A stretch of 64,000 nucleotides of DNA from Enterovirga rhinocerotis (GTDB taxonomy: Bacteria; Pseudomonadota; Alphaproteobacteria; Rhizobiales; Beijerinckiaceae), in contig NZ_SNZR01000011.1 in assembly GCF_004363955.1 (NCBI RefSeq), forward strand, positions 434,001 through 498,000, in the 5' to 3' direction. The position numbers and the translations under genes are program-made. Each line of letters opens with the position of its first letter. The first letter of the stretch is position 1. Under the pieces are notes generated by a model that was given only the letters and a program-made list of their open reading frames with translations, searched no databases and was not told the origin of the DNA. Of this stretch, positions 50,599-59,107 are shown in pieces.

Positions 50599-52428
50599 AT
50601 GACCGTGCAGCCCGGCAGCCTGACGCGCCAGCAGCTCTACGACCGCATCCGCGAGAGCTCGAAGGACGAGGTCGTCCTCGAGGAGATGATCCGGCTCGGC
50701 TTCTGGCCGGGGAACGAGAAGCAGCCGAACCTGCCGGCCGACCTGATCAAGCGTCGCGGCGAGATCCAGCGCGAGATCGGCGAGCTCTACAGGCAGCAGC
50801 GGCTGTGGCGCGATCCGGAGAGCGCGCTCAAGGAGATGCACAAGCGCCGCAAGAAGGAGGCCTTGCTGCGGCGCAAGGAGACCCGGCGCCGGAACGCCGC
50901 CGCGCGCCACGAGCGGGCGCTGGCCTGGCACGAGCGGCGGAAGACGGAAATCCTCTATCTAGGCGCCGGAGTGTCGGGCGGCCTGGGGGCGAACGAACCG
51001 GAACTCGGCCGCTCGCCGAGAGACGGCCTGCCCGAGGTCGCGACCCCGAAGGCGCTCGCCGACGCCATGGGCATCCCGCTCGGCGAGTTGCGCTTCCTCG
51101 CCTATGACCGGGCGCTGTCGCGGGTCAGCCACTACCAGCGTTTCACGATCCCGAAGAAGACGGGCGGCGAGCGGCTGATCTCGGCGCCCATGCCGCGCCT
51201 CAAGCGCGCGCAATATTGGGTGCTCGACAACCTCCTCGCCAAGGCGCCGCTCCACGAGGCGGCGCATGGCTTCGTGCCGGGCCGCTCGATCCTGACCAAT
51301 GCGGGTGTCCATGTCGGCCGCGAGGTCGTGGTCAATCTCGACCTCAAGGACTTCTTCCCCTCGCTCACCTTCCGGCGCGTCAAGGGCAAGTTCCGGGGGC
51401 TCGGCTATCCGGAAGCCGTCGCGACGGTGCTGGCCCTCCTCTGCACCGAGCCGGATGTCGACGAGCTCGACCTCGATGGCGAGCGCCTCTTCGCGGCCCG
51501 CGGTCCGCGACGCCTGCCGCAGGGCGCCCCGACGAGCCCCGCCCTGACGAACCTCGTCTGCATCCGGCTGGACAAGCGCCTCACCGCGCTCGCCGGCTCC
51601 CTCGGCTTCGCCTATACCCGCTATGCCGACGACATGACCTTCTCGGCCTCGGGCGAGGGGGCCGCCAAGGTCGCCGTGCTGCTGAAGATGGTCGGCGAGA
51701 TCGTCGCGGACGAAGGCTTCACGGTCCATCCCGACAAGACGCGCGTGATGCGGCGGGGCCGGCGCCAGGAGGTGACGGGCCTCACGGTCAACGAGCGCGT
51801 GGCCGTGCCGCGCGATACGCTGCGCCGCTTCCGGGCGCTCCTGCACGGGATCGACAAGCAGGGGCCGGAGGGCAAGAGCTGGGGTGTCGCCCGCGACGTC
51901 TTCGACGGGGCCCTCGGCTTCGCCTTCTTCGTCCGCATGGTCACGCCGGAGATCGGCGAGCCGCTGGTCGCCCAGGTGCGGGCGCTCGCGGCGCGGCATG
52001 GCGGACGGGACGTCGCCGCGCCCGCCATCTCCGCCTTCCGGGCGAAGGCCGCGCGCGGCGAGGCGCCGCTCGATCGTTGGTGGCAGCCGGCCGAGAGGCC
52101 CGCGCCCAAGCCGGAGCCAGTCCTGGCCGGGGCCGCGCCCGCCCCGGCGCCGAACGGCATCCGAAGCGCGCCCGGCGCGGCGGCCGGTACCGGCCGGCCG
52201 AGCCCGGAGGCGACATCCGTCTGGGGACCTGGCCCCGCGCGATCGGCGCCGGAATCCGGCTCGCCGAGCGTCACGGGGTCCCTGTGGCGCCTCTCGATCG
52301 GCCTGCTCAAGCTCGCCGCGCTGCTGATGCTGTTCTCGGCCGGGATGGTCTTCGCCCCGCGTCTCGCGATCCTCGGCGTCTTCGCCCTGATCGGCGTCCT
52401 GGCCTATCGCTTCATCCGGAGGGGCTGA
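50599..52428 (+). CDS. Retron reverse transcriptase with C-terminal membrane anchor
   Basis: 609 residues. ATG 50599 is preceded by GGGAG with 7-base spacing. A basic, charged-helix leader (about 45-115) precedes the RT domain. Motifs: FTIPKKTGGERLISAP, N234-A-G-V-H238 (retron NAxxH, region X), LDLKDFFPSL (catalytic Asp248), LPQGAPTSPALTNLVC, Y342-A-D-D345 and V392-T-G394 (region Y). These identify a retron RT rather than a group II intron enzyme. After about residue 490 comes a Pro/Ala/Gly-rich linker, then two hydrophobic helices (about 566-606) ending RFIRRG. The anchor is not part of ordinary retron RTs I know. Directly downstream of the ncRNA. Confidence 0.92.
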   Translation: MTVQPGSLTRQQLYDRIRESSKDEVVLEEMIRLGFWPGNEKQPNLPADLIKRRGEIQREIGELYRQQRLWRDPESALKEMHKRRKKEALLRRKETRRRNAAARHERALAWHERRKTEILYLGAGVSGGLGANEPELGRSPRDGLPEVATPKALADAMGIPLGELRFLAYDRALSRVSHYQRFTIPKKTGGERLISAPMPRLKRAQYWVLDNLLAKAPLHEAAHGFVPGRSILTNAGVHVGREVVVNLDLKDFFPSLTFRRVKGKFRGLGYPEAVATVLALLCTEPDVDELDLDGERLFAARGPRRLPQGAPTSPALTNLVCIRLDKRLTALAGSLGFAYTRYADDMTFSASGEGAAKVAVLLKMVGEIVADEGFTVHPDKTRVMRRGRRQEVTGLTVNERVAVPRDTLRRFRALLHGIDKQGPEGKSWGVARDVFDGALGFAFFVRMVTPEIGEPLVAQVRALAARHGGRDVAAPAISAFRAKAARGEAPLDRWWQPAERPAPKPEPVLAGAAPAPAPNGIRSAPGAAAGTGRPSPEATSVWGPGPARSAPESGSPSVTGSLWRLSIGLLKLAALLMLFSAGMVFAPRLAILGVFALIGVLAYRFIRRG

Positions 52429-52456
52429 GCCGCCTCGGGACTCGGTCCCGGACGGC

Positions 52457-53764
52457 TCAGGTCTGCTGGTAGACGACGCGGACGCGCGAGAAATCCCGCC
52501 GGTCGAGATCGTCCCGCGCGATCACGAAGTACAGGGTTCCCTCGGTCTCCATCTGCGACAGGTCCGCGATCGAGATCTGCAGGAGCAGTCGCCACCGGTC
52601 GGCCTTCTCGCTCATGGCCGCTGTCGCCTCGGCGTCCCAGGGATAGGCCGCTCGCTCCGTCGCCGGAATGGCCGAATAGCGCGGATCGTCCTGTTCCGGG
52701 TCGGCCGGCCCCATGAGCCGGTTGCGCCGCGCCTCGCGCATCAACCAGGGCTGGGTGACGCGCATGTCGGCGGCATCGGCGCTGAACGGGCCGGCGTCGT
52801 TGCTCGTCAGGAGACTGTAGACCTCCCTCGTCGTCTCGCCGTCCGCGATCCGGCCCAGCATCTTGTCCCGCTCGAGTTCGAGCGTGCCGCGCGACGGCAG
52901 CACCTTGAGCGCCGTCAACCGGACCGGCCGGGCGGGATGGACGAAGGGCTTCTTCTGCGTGTCATCGGGATCGGAGGAAGACCGGGCAACCTCCCGTATC
53001 GCGGCCGCGGCCTCTTTCTGACCGCTCGCCTCGAGGGATTTCGCCATCTCCTCCATGCGCGCGATCTGAACCGGGTCCGGCGCCCTCCACCAGGCTTCCA
53101 TCCGATCGAAGGCGTCGGGGATCGAGAGACGCTCGAGCCCGGCCGGCGGGGTCGCGTCGTGGCGGACCCGGCAGGCCGGGCCACCGCCTTCGGGATCGCT
53201 CATCAGGACGGCGGTATCGACGAAGAACGACAGCCGGCCGGCCGAGGGCAGCCCCGCCGCCGCACTGCCGATCCGCGCGGCCTCGGCGAGGTCGACCTGC
53301 CCGACGAATTCGTAAGGCACGGCCTCGGCCAGTTGCCGTGCGATCCAGTTGCTCTCGCCATGCGTCGCGGCTGCCTCGCGTGCGAGGTCCGGCAGGGCGG
53401 GCCGCACGGGCCAGGCCTCCCCCTTCGGCAGGTCCGGCGCTCCGCCCAGCCGGGAGGCGCCCGGCGGCGCGTCGCCGCTCGAGGCGTCGAGCCAGATCTG
53501 CTCGCTCAGTCGGGAGACCAGGACAGCGATCTGATCGTCGTCCAGGAGCGGCTTCCCATCGACGACGGAATAATCGCGGATGATCCGCCGGGCATCGTCG
53601 TCGGACAGGAACAGGGGCTCGCGCCGCTTCCCCTTGTCCTCGGGCGGGCGGGACGCATCGCGGGCGAGGACGCCGCCCCCCGCGGAGGAGGCTCCGAGGA
53701 GGCCTGCCGGCAGAAGCGCTTTGAGCCATGCGAGAAGCGACCGACGATCGACCAAAGGATTCAC
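52457..53764 (-). CDS. DUF1963-like protein with twin-arginine-type signal
   Basis: About 435 residues from GTG 53764. The leader DRRSLLAWLKALLPAGLLG has a twin arginine before a hydrophobic run, suggesting export by Tat. The body resembles DUF1963/YwqG proteins: SRLGGAPDLPKGEAWP, PYEFVGQVDLAEAA, GRLSFFVDT and RWRLLLQISIADLSQMETEGTLYFVI. Function unknown. Convergent with the retron RT (28 bases between stops), so probably not part of that system. The frame is open upstream to 53914 but that extension lacks signal character. Start moderately sure. Confidence 0.72.
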   Translation of the reverse strand: MNPLVDRRSLLAWLKALLPAGLLGASSAGGGVLARDASRPPEDKGKRREPLFLSDDDARRIIRDYSVVDGKPLLDDDQIAVLVSRLSEQIWLDASSGDAPPGASRLGGAPDLPKGEAWPVRPALPDLAREAAATHGESNWIARQLAEAVPYEFVGQVDLAEAARIGSAAAGLPSAGRLSFFVDTAVLMSDPEGGGPACRVRHDATPPAGLERLSIPDAFDRMEAWWRAPDPVQIARMEEMAKSLEASGQKEAAAAIREVARSSSDPDDTQKKPFVHPARPVRLTALKVLPSRGTLELERDKMLGRIADGETTREVYSLLTSNDAGPFSADAADMRVTQPWLMREARRNRLMGPADPEQDDPRYSAIPATERAAYPWDAEATAAMSEKADRWRLLLQISIADLSQMETEGTLYFVIARDDLDRRDFSRVRVVYQQT

Positions 53765-54058
53765 CGGGGAGGCCGCTTCGGCATGACGGTATGGGCCGGG
53801 GCCGGTGCCGTCATCGCGATGGCCAGGGATGTGTTCGCCATCGCCGCATCGTGCCATGACGCGGCCGATCTCGCCAGCCGGCTCCGAGCCATCGGGCTCG
53901 GCCGGCATCCGCACAGCGGCCGCAGCGATGGCGGCAGGAGTCGATGCCGCCGAGCGAGGTCGCTGGGCCGGAGAGGAGGATTGCCACGGCCAGCCTCTCG
54001 CGACCCTCGGACGGCTCGGCTCCCCCTGCGGGCTGCAGGCCGCCCGCGACGCGCAGAG

Positions 54059-55273
54059 CTACCGCGGAACGAGCTTGCAGGTGCTGGCCGAGAGCGGCCG
54101 ATAGGCCTCGTCCGCCGGGACCGTTCCGATGTGCTTGTAGAAGTCCCAGGGCCGCTTGCTTTCCTCAGGTGATTTCACCTGGAAGAGGAAGATGTCGTGC
54201 ACCATGAGCCCATCGGGCCGGAGCCTGCCGTTGCGGGCGAACAGATCGTCGAACGTCGACGCCCGAAGGTGCTTCATGACGGCATCCGCGTCGTCCGTGC
54301 CCGTGGCCTGGACGGCTTTGAGGTAATTGGTGACGGCGGAGTAGGTGCCGGCATGTGTCAGGGTGGGCATCTTTCCGAGGCGCTTGAAGTATCGTTCGGA
54401 GAAGGATCTGCTCTTCTCGTCCATGTCCCAGTAGAAGTCGGCGGCAAGCACCAGTCCCTTCATGTTCTCAAGGCCGACGGCATTGACGTCGCTCACGAAG
54501 ACCAGAAGGCCGGTGATGCGCTGTTTGCCGGAGACGCCGAGGCCGAACTCCTGGGCGGCCTTCATGCTGTTGATGAAATCGGTGCCGGCATTCGCGAAGG
54601 CGATGACTTTCGCTCCGGAATTCTGGGCGGCCAGGATGTAGGACGAATAGTCGGTGGTGCCGAGAGGATGGAACGTGCTGCCGACGACCTTGCCGCCCGA
54701 CGACGTGACGATGTCGGAGATATCCTTGGCGAGCGTGCGGCCGAACGTATAATCCGCTCCGATGATGAACCAGCTGTCGCCGCCCTGGGCCAGAATCCCG
54801 CGCGCCGTGCTGCTCGCGATGGCGTAGGTGTCGCTGCGATACTGGACGACATAGGGCGTGCAGCGCGAATTCGCGACTTCGGCCGAAGCCGCGTTGGTCG
54901 CGAGCACGATGCGCTGTCGCTCCGCGCCGATGGCCATGACCGCCAAAGTATTCGCCGACCCGACGATGTCGGTGATCACGTCGACCTTCTCGACGTCCCA
55001 CCAGCGGCGGGCGATGGAGGATGCGATATCCGGCTTGCTCTGATGATCCGCCGACACGATCTCGATCGGCCGTCCGAGGACGGAGCCTCCGAAATCTTCG
55101 GCTGCCATCTTCACGGCCTCGACCATGCCGACGCCCGAGATGTCGGCGTAGACGCCGGACATTTCCGACAGGACGCCGATCTTGACCATGTCGTCCGACA
55201 GTTTGGGCTGTTGAGCGCTTCCGGAAGCGATCAGACCAAAAAATAATACTGCAGCCGATAAAGCTCGTGCCAT
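54059..55273 (-). CDS. Orphan HAAT-family ABC transporter substrate-binding protein
   Basis: 404 residues with a signal peptide (RALSAAVLFFGLIASGSA) and mature DDMVKIGVLSEMSGVYADISG, a type I periplasmic fold. Landmarks include SADHQSKPDIASSIARRWWDVEKVDVI and WFIIGADYTFGRTLA. No permease or ATPase gene adjoins it. The pattern (DHQSKPD, bulk of length) is that of amide/urea or aromatic-acid binders in the family; the ligand is not known. It may borrow one of the transporters in the window or elsewhere. Confidence 0.91.
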   Translation of the reverse strand: MARALSAAVLFFGLIASGSAQQPKLSDDMVKIGVLSEMSGVYADISGVGMVEAVKMAAEDFGGSVLGRPIEIVSADHQSKPDIASSIARRWWDVEKVDVITDIVGSANTLAVMAIGAERQRIVLATNAASAEVANSRCTPYVVQYRSDTYAIASSTARGILAQGGDSWFIIGADYTFGRTLAKDISDIVTSSGGKVVGSTFHPLGTTDYSSYILAAQNSGAKVIAFANAGTDFINSMKAAQEFGLGVSGKQRITGLLVFVSDVNAVGLENMKGLVLAADFYWDMDEKSRSFSERYFKRLGKMPTLTHAGTYSAVTNYLKAVQATGTDDADAVMKHLRASTFDDLFARNGRLRPDGLMVHDIFLFQVKSPEESKRPWDFYKHIGTVPADEAYRPLSASTCKLVPR

Positions 55274-55791
55274 TCCGAATCCTCCCGATAGTATTTTTCT
55301 GATGATCTTTTTGTATTTGTTCTGAAATACTGTTGCTTTGTGTCTTCTGCATTCGCGTAGTTCGTGTTCGGAGGCAGGGGCCCCATAGGATTTGCCCGAG
55401 TAGAGGCGAGGATGGACGTTAGTCGGCGTGGGCGCGGGCTCGCAAATGCAATTATCTCAAGGATTGTTCAGTATTTGTGATGGGCCTGCTTTCCCCTGCC
55501 GGCTCGGTCGACGCGAGGCGTCATCGTCGGGAAGGCAGGCGGCATCCGCATGTCGCACGGTCACGCCTCGGCGAGGCTCCCGATGGCCGATGGGCTCGGT
55601 TGCGCGGGATACGATCGGGCGATCGAGAGAGTCGTCGGTTGGGCCGAGTGCCCGATTCGGTGCGGCCCTTCCGCGACGGTGGGCGGGAGCGCTGCGCTCT
55701 CGGCGTGCGATCCAGGTGTTATGGGCCGATCATCCCGTGCCGCGCGGCCTGGCCGGGCGAGCGATGTTTCCGAGGGGATCAACCAGGCGGC
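55274..55791. other. 518-base intergenic region upstream of the orphan binding protein
   Basis: The first 90 bases are noticeably AT-rich (TTTTTCTGATGATC, TTTTTGTATTTG) and should hold the promoter of the binding-protein gene. The remainder, up to the tRNA, is G/C-rich without recognisable coding sequence, repeat or terminator. Confidence 0.5.
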
Positions 55792-55866
55792 TGGTGCTGC
55801 GAGAGAGGATTGAACTCTCGACCTCTCCATTACCAATGGAGTGCTCTACCACTGAGCTACCGCAGC
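55792..55866 (-). tRNA. tRNA-Thr (anticodon GGT)
   Basis: 75 bases on the minus strand: acceptor GCTGCGG pairs with TCGCAGC (last pair G-U), D-arm GCTC/GAGC, anticodon stem CTCCA/TGGAG with loop TTGGTAA (anticodon GGT), T-arm GAGAG TTCAATC CTCTC, discriminator A and an encoded CCA. All arms are intact. No integrase lies beside it. Confidence 0.95.
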
Positions 55867-56071
55867 ATGCTGACCGGCGCGGCCTAGGGGGCGCGTCGCG
55901 GTGGGGGGCTGAATAGAGGATGGGCTCGCGGCGCGCAACCGTGATGTCCGACGATCGGCCGGCCGGCGCGGATTTGCCGGTGGAGTGTTGCCGCCAAGCC
56001 CTATCGCGCCCCGATTCCCGCGCCTAGATTCCGACTTTGGCAAAGCGGGGCCGGTCCCGGATCGCCGGACC

Positions 56072-56248
56072 ATGCAAGAACACGACACGGCTCGGCGCGA
56101 CCGCCTCAAGGCGGCGCTGCGGGAAAACCTGAAGCGACGAAAGGCCCAGGCGCGCGCCTGGGCGACGGCTCCGGCTGGGCCTGCGGACGGATCGACGGCG
56201 TCCGATTCGGCTCCCCGGCGACCGACGGAACCCCGTCAGGAGGATTGA
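56072..56248 (+). CDS. Small basic hypothetical protein upstream of murA
   Basis: 58 residues. Charged helical start ([20 protein letters not shown]) followed by [10 protein letters not shown] and a Pro/Ala/Ser-rich tail. Proteins of this look precede murA in many Hyphomicrobiales (from memory). The stop shares a base with the murA ATG (TGATG), so the two are coupled. No function known. Confidence 0.7.
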   Translation: MQEHDTARRDRLKAALRENLKRRKAQARAWATAPAGPADGSTASDSAPRRPTEPRQED

Positions 56249-57540
56249 TGGACAGGATCAGGATCAAGGGCGGCCGTCCGCTCGAGGGCCGCATCCCGAT
56301 CTCGGGGGCGAAGAACGCGGCGCTGCCGCTCATGATCGCGAGCCTGCTCACCGGCGAGACGCTCGAACTGCGCAACGTGCCCCGCCTCGCCGATGTCGGG
56401 CTGCTGCTGCGCATCCTCGGCAATCACGGCGTCGACCACACCGTCACGGGCAAGCGCCCCGGCCAGACCTCCGAGACAGGCCAGACCATCCTGCTCGACG
56501 CCTCTTCCGTCATCGACACGCGCGCGCCCTACGAACTCGTCTCCCGCATGCGGGCGAGCTTCTGGGTGATCGCCCCGCTCATCGCGCGCTTCGGCGAGGC
56601 CTCCGTCTCGCTGCCCGGCGGCTGCGCCATCGGCACGCGCCCGGTCGATCTCCTGATCATGGCACTCGAGCGTCTCGGCGTCTCGATCGAGATCGAGAGC
56701 GGCTATGTCCAGGCGAAGGCGCCGAAGGGCCTGAAGGGGGCGGAGATCGTCTTCCCGAAGGTCACCGTCAGCGGCACGCATGTCGCGCTGATGGCCGCGA
56801 CCCTCGCGGATGGCGAGACGGTGATCGAGAACGCCGCGCGCGAGCCGGAGGTCGTCGACCTCGCCGATTGCCTGAACAAGATGGGTGCGCGCGTCTCCGG
56901 CGCCGGCACCTCGCGGATCGTGATCCAGGGCGTCTCGCGCCTCCGGGGCGCGACGCATACCGTGATGCCCGACCGCATCGAGACCGGCACCTACGCGATG
57001 GCGGTCGCGATGACCGGCGGCGACGTGCTGCTCGAAGGGGCCCGCCCGGAATACCTGCAGAGCGCGCTCGACATCCTGTCCGAGGTCGGCGTCGACATCC
57101 AGGCGAATAACGAGGGCATCCGGGTGCGCCGGAACGGGGCGAAGCTGCGCTCCGTCGACGTCACCACCGATCCGTTCCCCGGCTTCCCGACCGACCTCCA
57201 GGCCCAGTTCATGGCGCTGATGACGCGGGCGGACGGCACCTCGCGCATCCGCGAGACGATCTTCGAGAACCGCTTCATGCACGTGCAGGAGCTCGCCCGC
57301 TTCGGCGCGCATATCCGGCTCGACGGCGATGCGGCCCTGGTCGAGGGCGTCGAGACGCTGACCGGCGCCCCGGTCATGGCGACGGATCTGCGGGCTTCGG
57401 TGTCCCTCGTCATCGCGGGCCTCGCGGCCGAGGGCGAGACGGAGATCCACCGCGTCTATCACCTCGATCGCGGCTTCGAGGCGCTCGAGGCCAAGCTGTC
57501 GCGCTGCGGCGCGGAGATCGAGCGCCTGCGCGCGGCGTAA
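56248..57540 (+). CDS. murA: UDP-N-acetylglucosamine 1-carboxyvinyltransferase
   Basis: 430 residues, the usual length. Opens with [24 protein letters not shown], whose Lys-Asn pair binds substrate. The catalytic loop [15 protein letters not shown] carries the Cys that is the fosfomycin target; later [10 protein letters not shown] and [14 protein letters not shown] are conserved. Transfers enolpyruvate to UDP-GlcNAc, the first committed step of peptidoglycan synthesis in the cytoplasm. AGGAGG at 56239-56244 precedes ATG 56248. Coupled to the small upstream gene. Confidence 0.97.
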   Translation: MDRIRIKGGRPLEGRIPISGAKNAALPLMIASLLTGETLELRNVPRLADVGLLLRILGNHGVDHTVTGKRPGQTSETGQTILLDASSVIDTRAPYELVSRMRASFWVIAPLIARFGEASVSLPGGCAIGTRPVDLLIMALERLGVSIEIESGYVQAKAPKGLKGAEIVFPKVTVSGTHVALMAATLADGETVIENAAREPEVVDLADCLNKMGARVSGAGTSRIVIQGVSRLRGATHTVMPDRIETGTYAMAVAMTGGDVLLEGARPEYLQSALDILSEVGVDIQANNEGIRVRRNGAKLRSVDVTTDPFPGFPTDLQAQFMALMTRADGTSRIRETIFENRFMHVQELARFGAHIRLDGDAALVEGVETLTGAPVMATDLRASVSLVIAGLAAEGETEIHRVYHLDRGFEALEAKLSRCGAEIERLRAA

Positions 57541-57614
57541 AGCCGCTCGCGCGAACCCGGAATCGCGCCGTCCTGACCTTGCCTCGGCAGGAGCGGCGGC
57601 GCATTCTCGGGATC

Positions 57615-57884
57615 ATGCCGGAATTGGTGATCCCGATCATCCTCGTCGCGCTCGCGGCGATCGGAATAGGACTTCTGCTGACGGCGATCGGCATCTATCG
57701 CCGTCTGGCCGAGCTGACGATGACGCTCGGCGATCTCCGCAATCTTCTCGTCGACAACCAGGCCGAGCTGTCGCAGGCCGCGAAGGGCATCGAGCGGGTC
57801 CACGACGATCTCACCCGCATCGTCGCCAATAGCAGCAAGGGCGCGGAGATCGTCCGCTCCTTCACCCGCCTGCCGACGCGGTAG
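57615..57884 (+). CDS. Small membrane protein with coiled-coil tail
   Basis: 89 residues. One amino-terminal membrane helix (LVIPIILVALAAIGIGLLLTA) is followed by a charged helix with heptad-like spacing (LRNLLVDNQAELSQAAKGIERVHD). No recognised family. It lies 74 bases after murA on the same strand and could be co-transcribed. Confidence 0.65.
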   Translation: MPELVIPIILVALAAIGIGLLLTAIGIYRRLAELTMTLGDLRNLLVDNQAELSQAAKGIERVHDDLTRIVANSSKGAEIVRSFTRLPTR

Positions 57885-57990
57885 CGGCCGCACTGCGCCG
57901 TGGGGTGCGTGCTTCGACACGCGCCTCCGTCGCTCCCCGGCACGATGCGGGCAGTGGAATCGACCGAACGAAGCCTGTGCCGCGCCGGGC

Positions 57991-59091
57991 TCACGCCCCC
58001 GGCGGCTCGCCCGTGGCGGTCTCGAAGCTCATCGACTTGACGAGCGCATGGACGGGCCGGCCCGGCGACAGGCCGAGATCGTCGACGGATTTCCGCGTGA
58101 CGCGCGCGAGGAGATGCGCGTCGCCGCAGGCGATGCGCAGTTCGACCGAGGCCGCATCGTGCCGCGCCGCTTCGATCCCGGCCACTTCGCCGGACAGGAC
58201 GTTCAGCGCGCTGATGCCCGTGGGCCGCTCGGTCGCCACCATCACCTCGCGGGCGGGCACGAGCAGGCGGACGGATCCGCCGATCGGCCGCAGGCCCGGC
58301 ACGAGCAGATCGCCCGCTTCCGTCGCGACCCGGGTCAGGCCGTAGGCCTCCTCGCGGCCCACCACCGTGCCGGCGAGGACGGCGCCGGAGCGCGGGTCTT
58401 CGGCCAGCGGCTCGATCCGCGGCGTCGAGAGAACCTCAGCCGCCGGCCCGGTCGCGGCGACGCGGCCGCCATCGAGGACGACGACCATGTCGGCGAGCCG
58501 CGCCACCTCCGCCACCGAATGCGACACGTAGACGATCGGCACTCCGGCCTCGTCGCGCAGGCGCTCGATATAGGGCAGGATCTCGGCCTTGCGCGCCTCG
58601 TCGAGCGCGGCGAGCGGCTCGTCCATGAGGAGGAGGCGCGGGCGCGCCAGGAGGGCGCGGCCGATCGCGACGCGCTGCTTCTCGCCGCCGGACAGCGTCC
58701 CCGGTCGCCGCGCGAGGAGATGGCCGATGCCGAGGAGCTCGACCACGGTGCCGAGATCGGGGCCGCCGCTCTCGCCGCGTGTGAACCAGCGCCCGAACAG
58801 GAGGTTCTGGCGGACCGTCAGGTGCGGGAAGAGGCGCCCCTCCTGGAAGACGTAGCCGACCCGGCGCCGATGCTTGGGCAGGAAGACGCCGGACCCCGTG
58901 TCGAGCAGCACCGTGTCGCCGACGGCGATCCGTCCCTCGCGCGGGCGGATGAGGCCGGCGATCGCGTTGACGAGGGTCGTCTTGCCGGCGCCCGAGCGGC
59001 CGAACAGGCAGGTCAGGCGCCCGCTCGAGCGGAAGGCGATCTCGGCGAGGAAGCCGCCTTGCGCGTGCCGGATGTCGACGGCGAGAGTCAA
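57991..59091 (-). CDS. modC: Molybdenum import ATP-binding protein
   Basis: 366 residues from TTG 59091, with an AGGA nearby and the family start TLAVDIRHAQGGF. ATPase motifs: FGRSGAGKTTLVNAIAGL, YVFQEGRLFPHLTVRQNL, LSGGEKQRVAIGRAL, LLLMDEPLAALD, YVSHSVAEVARLAD. The carboxyl third is a Mop/TOBE molybdate-binding domain (ISALNVLSGEVAGIEAARHD). Normally encoded with modA and modB directly upstream; here the preceding gene, 16 bases away, is an unrelated membrane protein. Confidence 0.88.
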   Translation of the reverse strand: MTLAVDIRHAQGGFLAEIAFRSSGRLTCLFGRSGAGKTTLVNAIAGLIRPREGRIAVGDTVLLDTGSGVFLPKHRRRVGYVFQEGRLFPHLTVRQNLLFGRWFTRGESGGPDLGTVVELLGIGHLLARRPGTLSGGEKQRVAIGRALLARPRLLLMDEPLAALDEARKAEILPYIERLRDEAGVPIVYVSHSVAEVARLADMVVVLDGGRVAATGPAAEVLSTPRIEPLAEDPRSGAVLAGTVVGREEAYGLTRVATEAGDLLVPGLRPIGGSVRLLVPAREVMVATERPTGISALNVLSGEVAGIEAARHDAASVELRIACGDAHLLARVTRKSVDDLGLSPGRPVHALVKSMSFETATGEPPGA

Positions 59092-59107
59092 AGTCCTGCG
59101 TCCCCGT

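Noticed and set aside
55792-55866. tRNA-Thr as an integration site for the retron region
   Set aside because: No integrase, no duplicated tRNA 3' end detected near 45400 or 52450, and the composition does not change across the region.
55428-55916. ORFs across the tRNA-Thr region
   Set aside because: They read through the tRNA gene and contain only low-complexity sequence.
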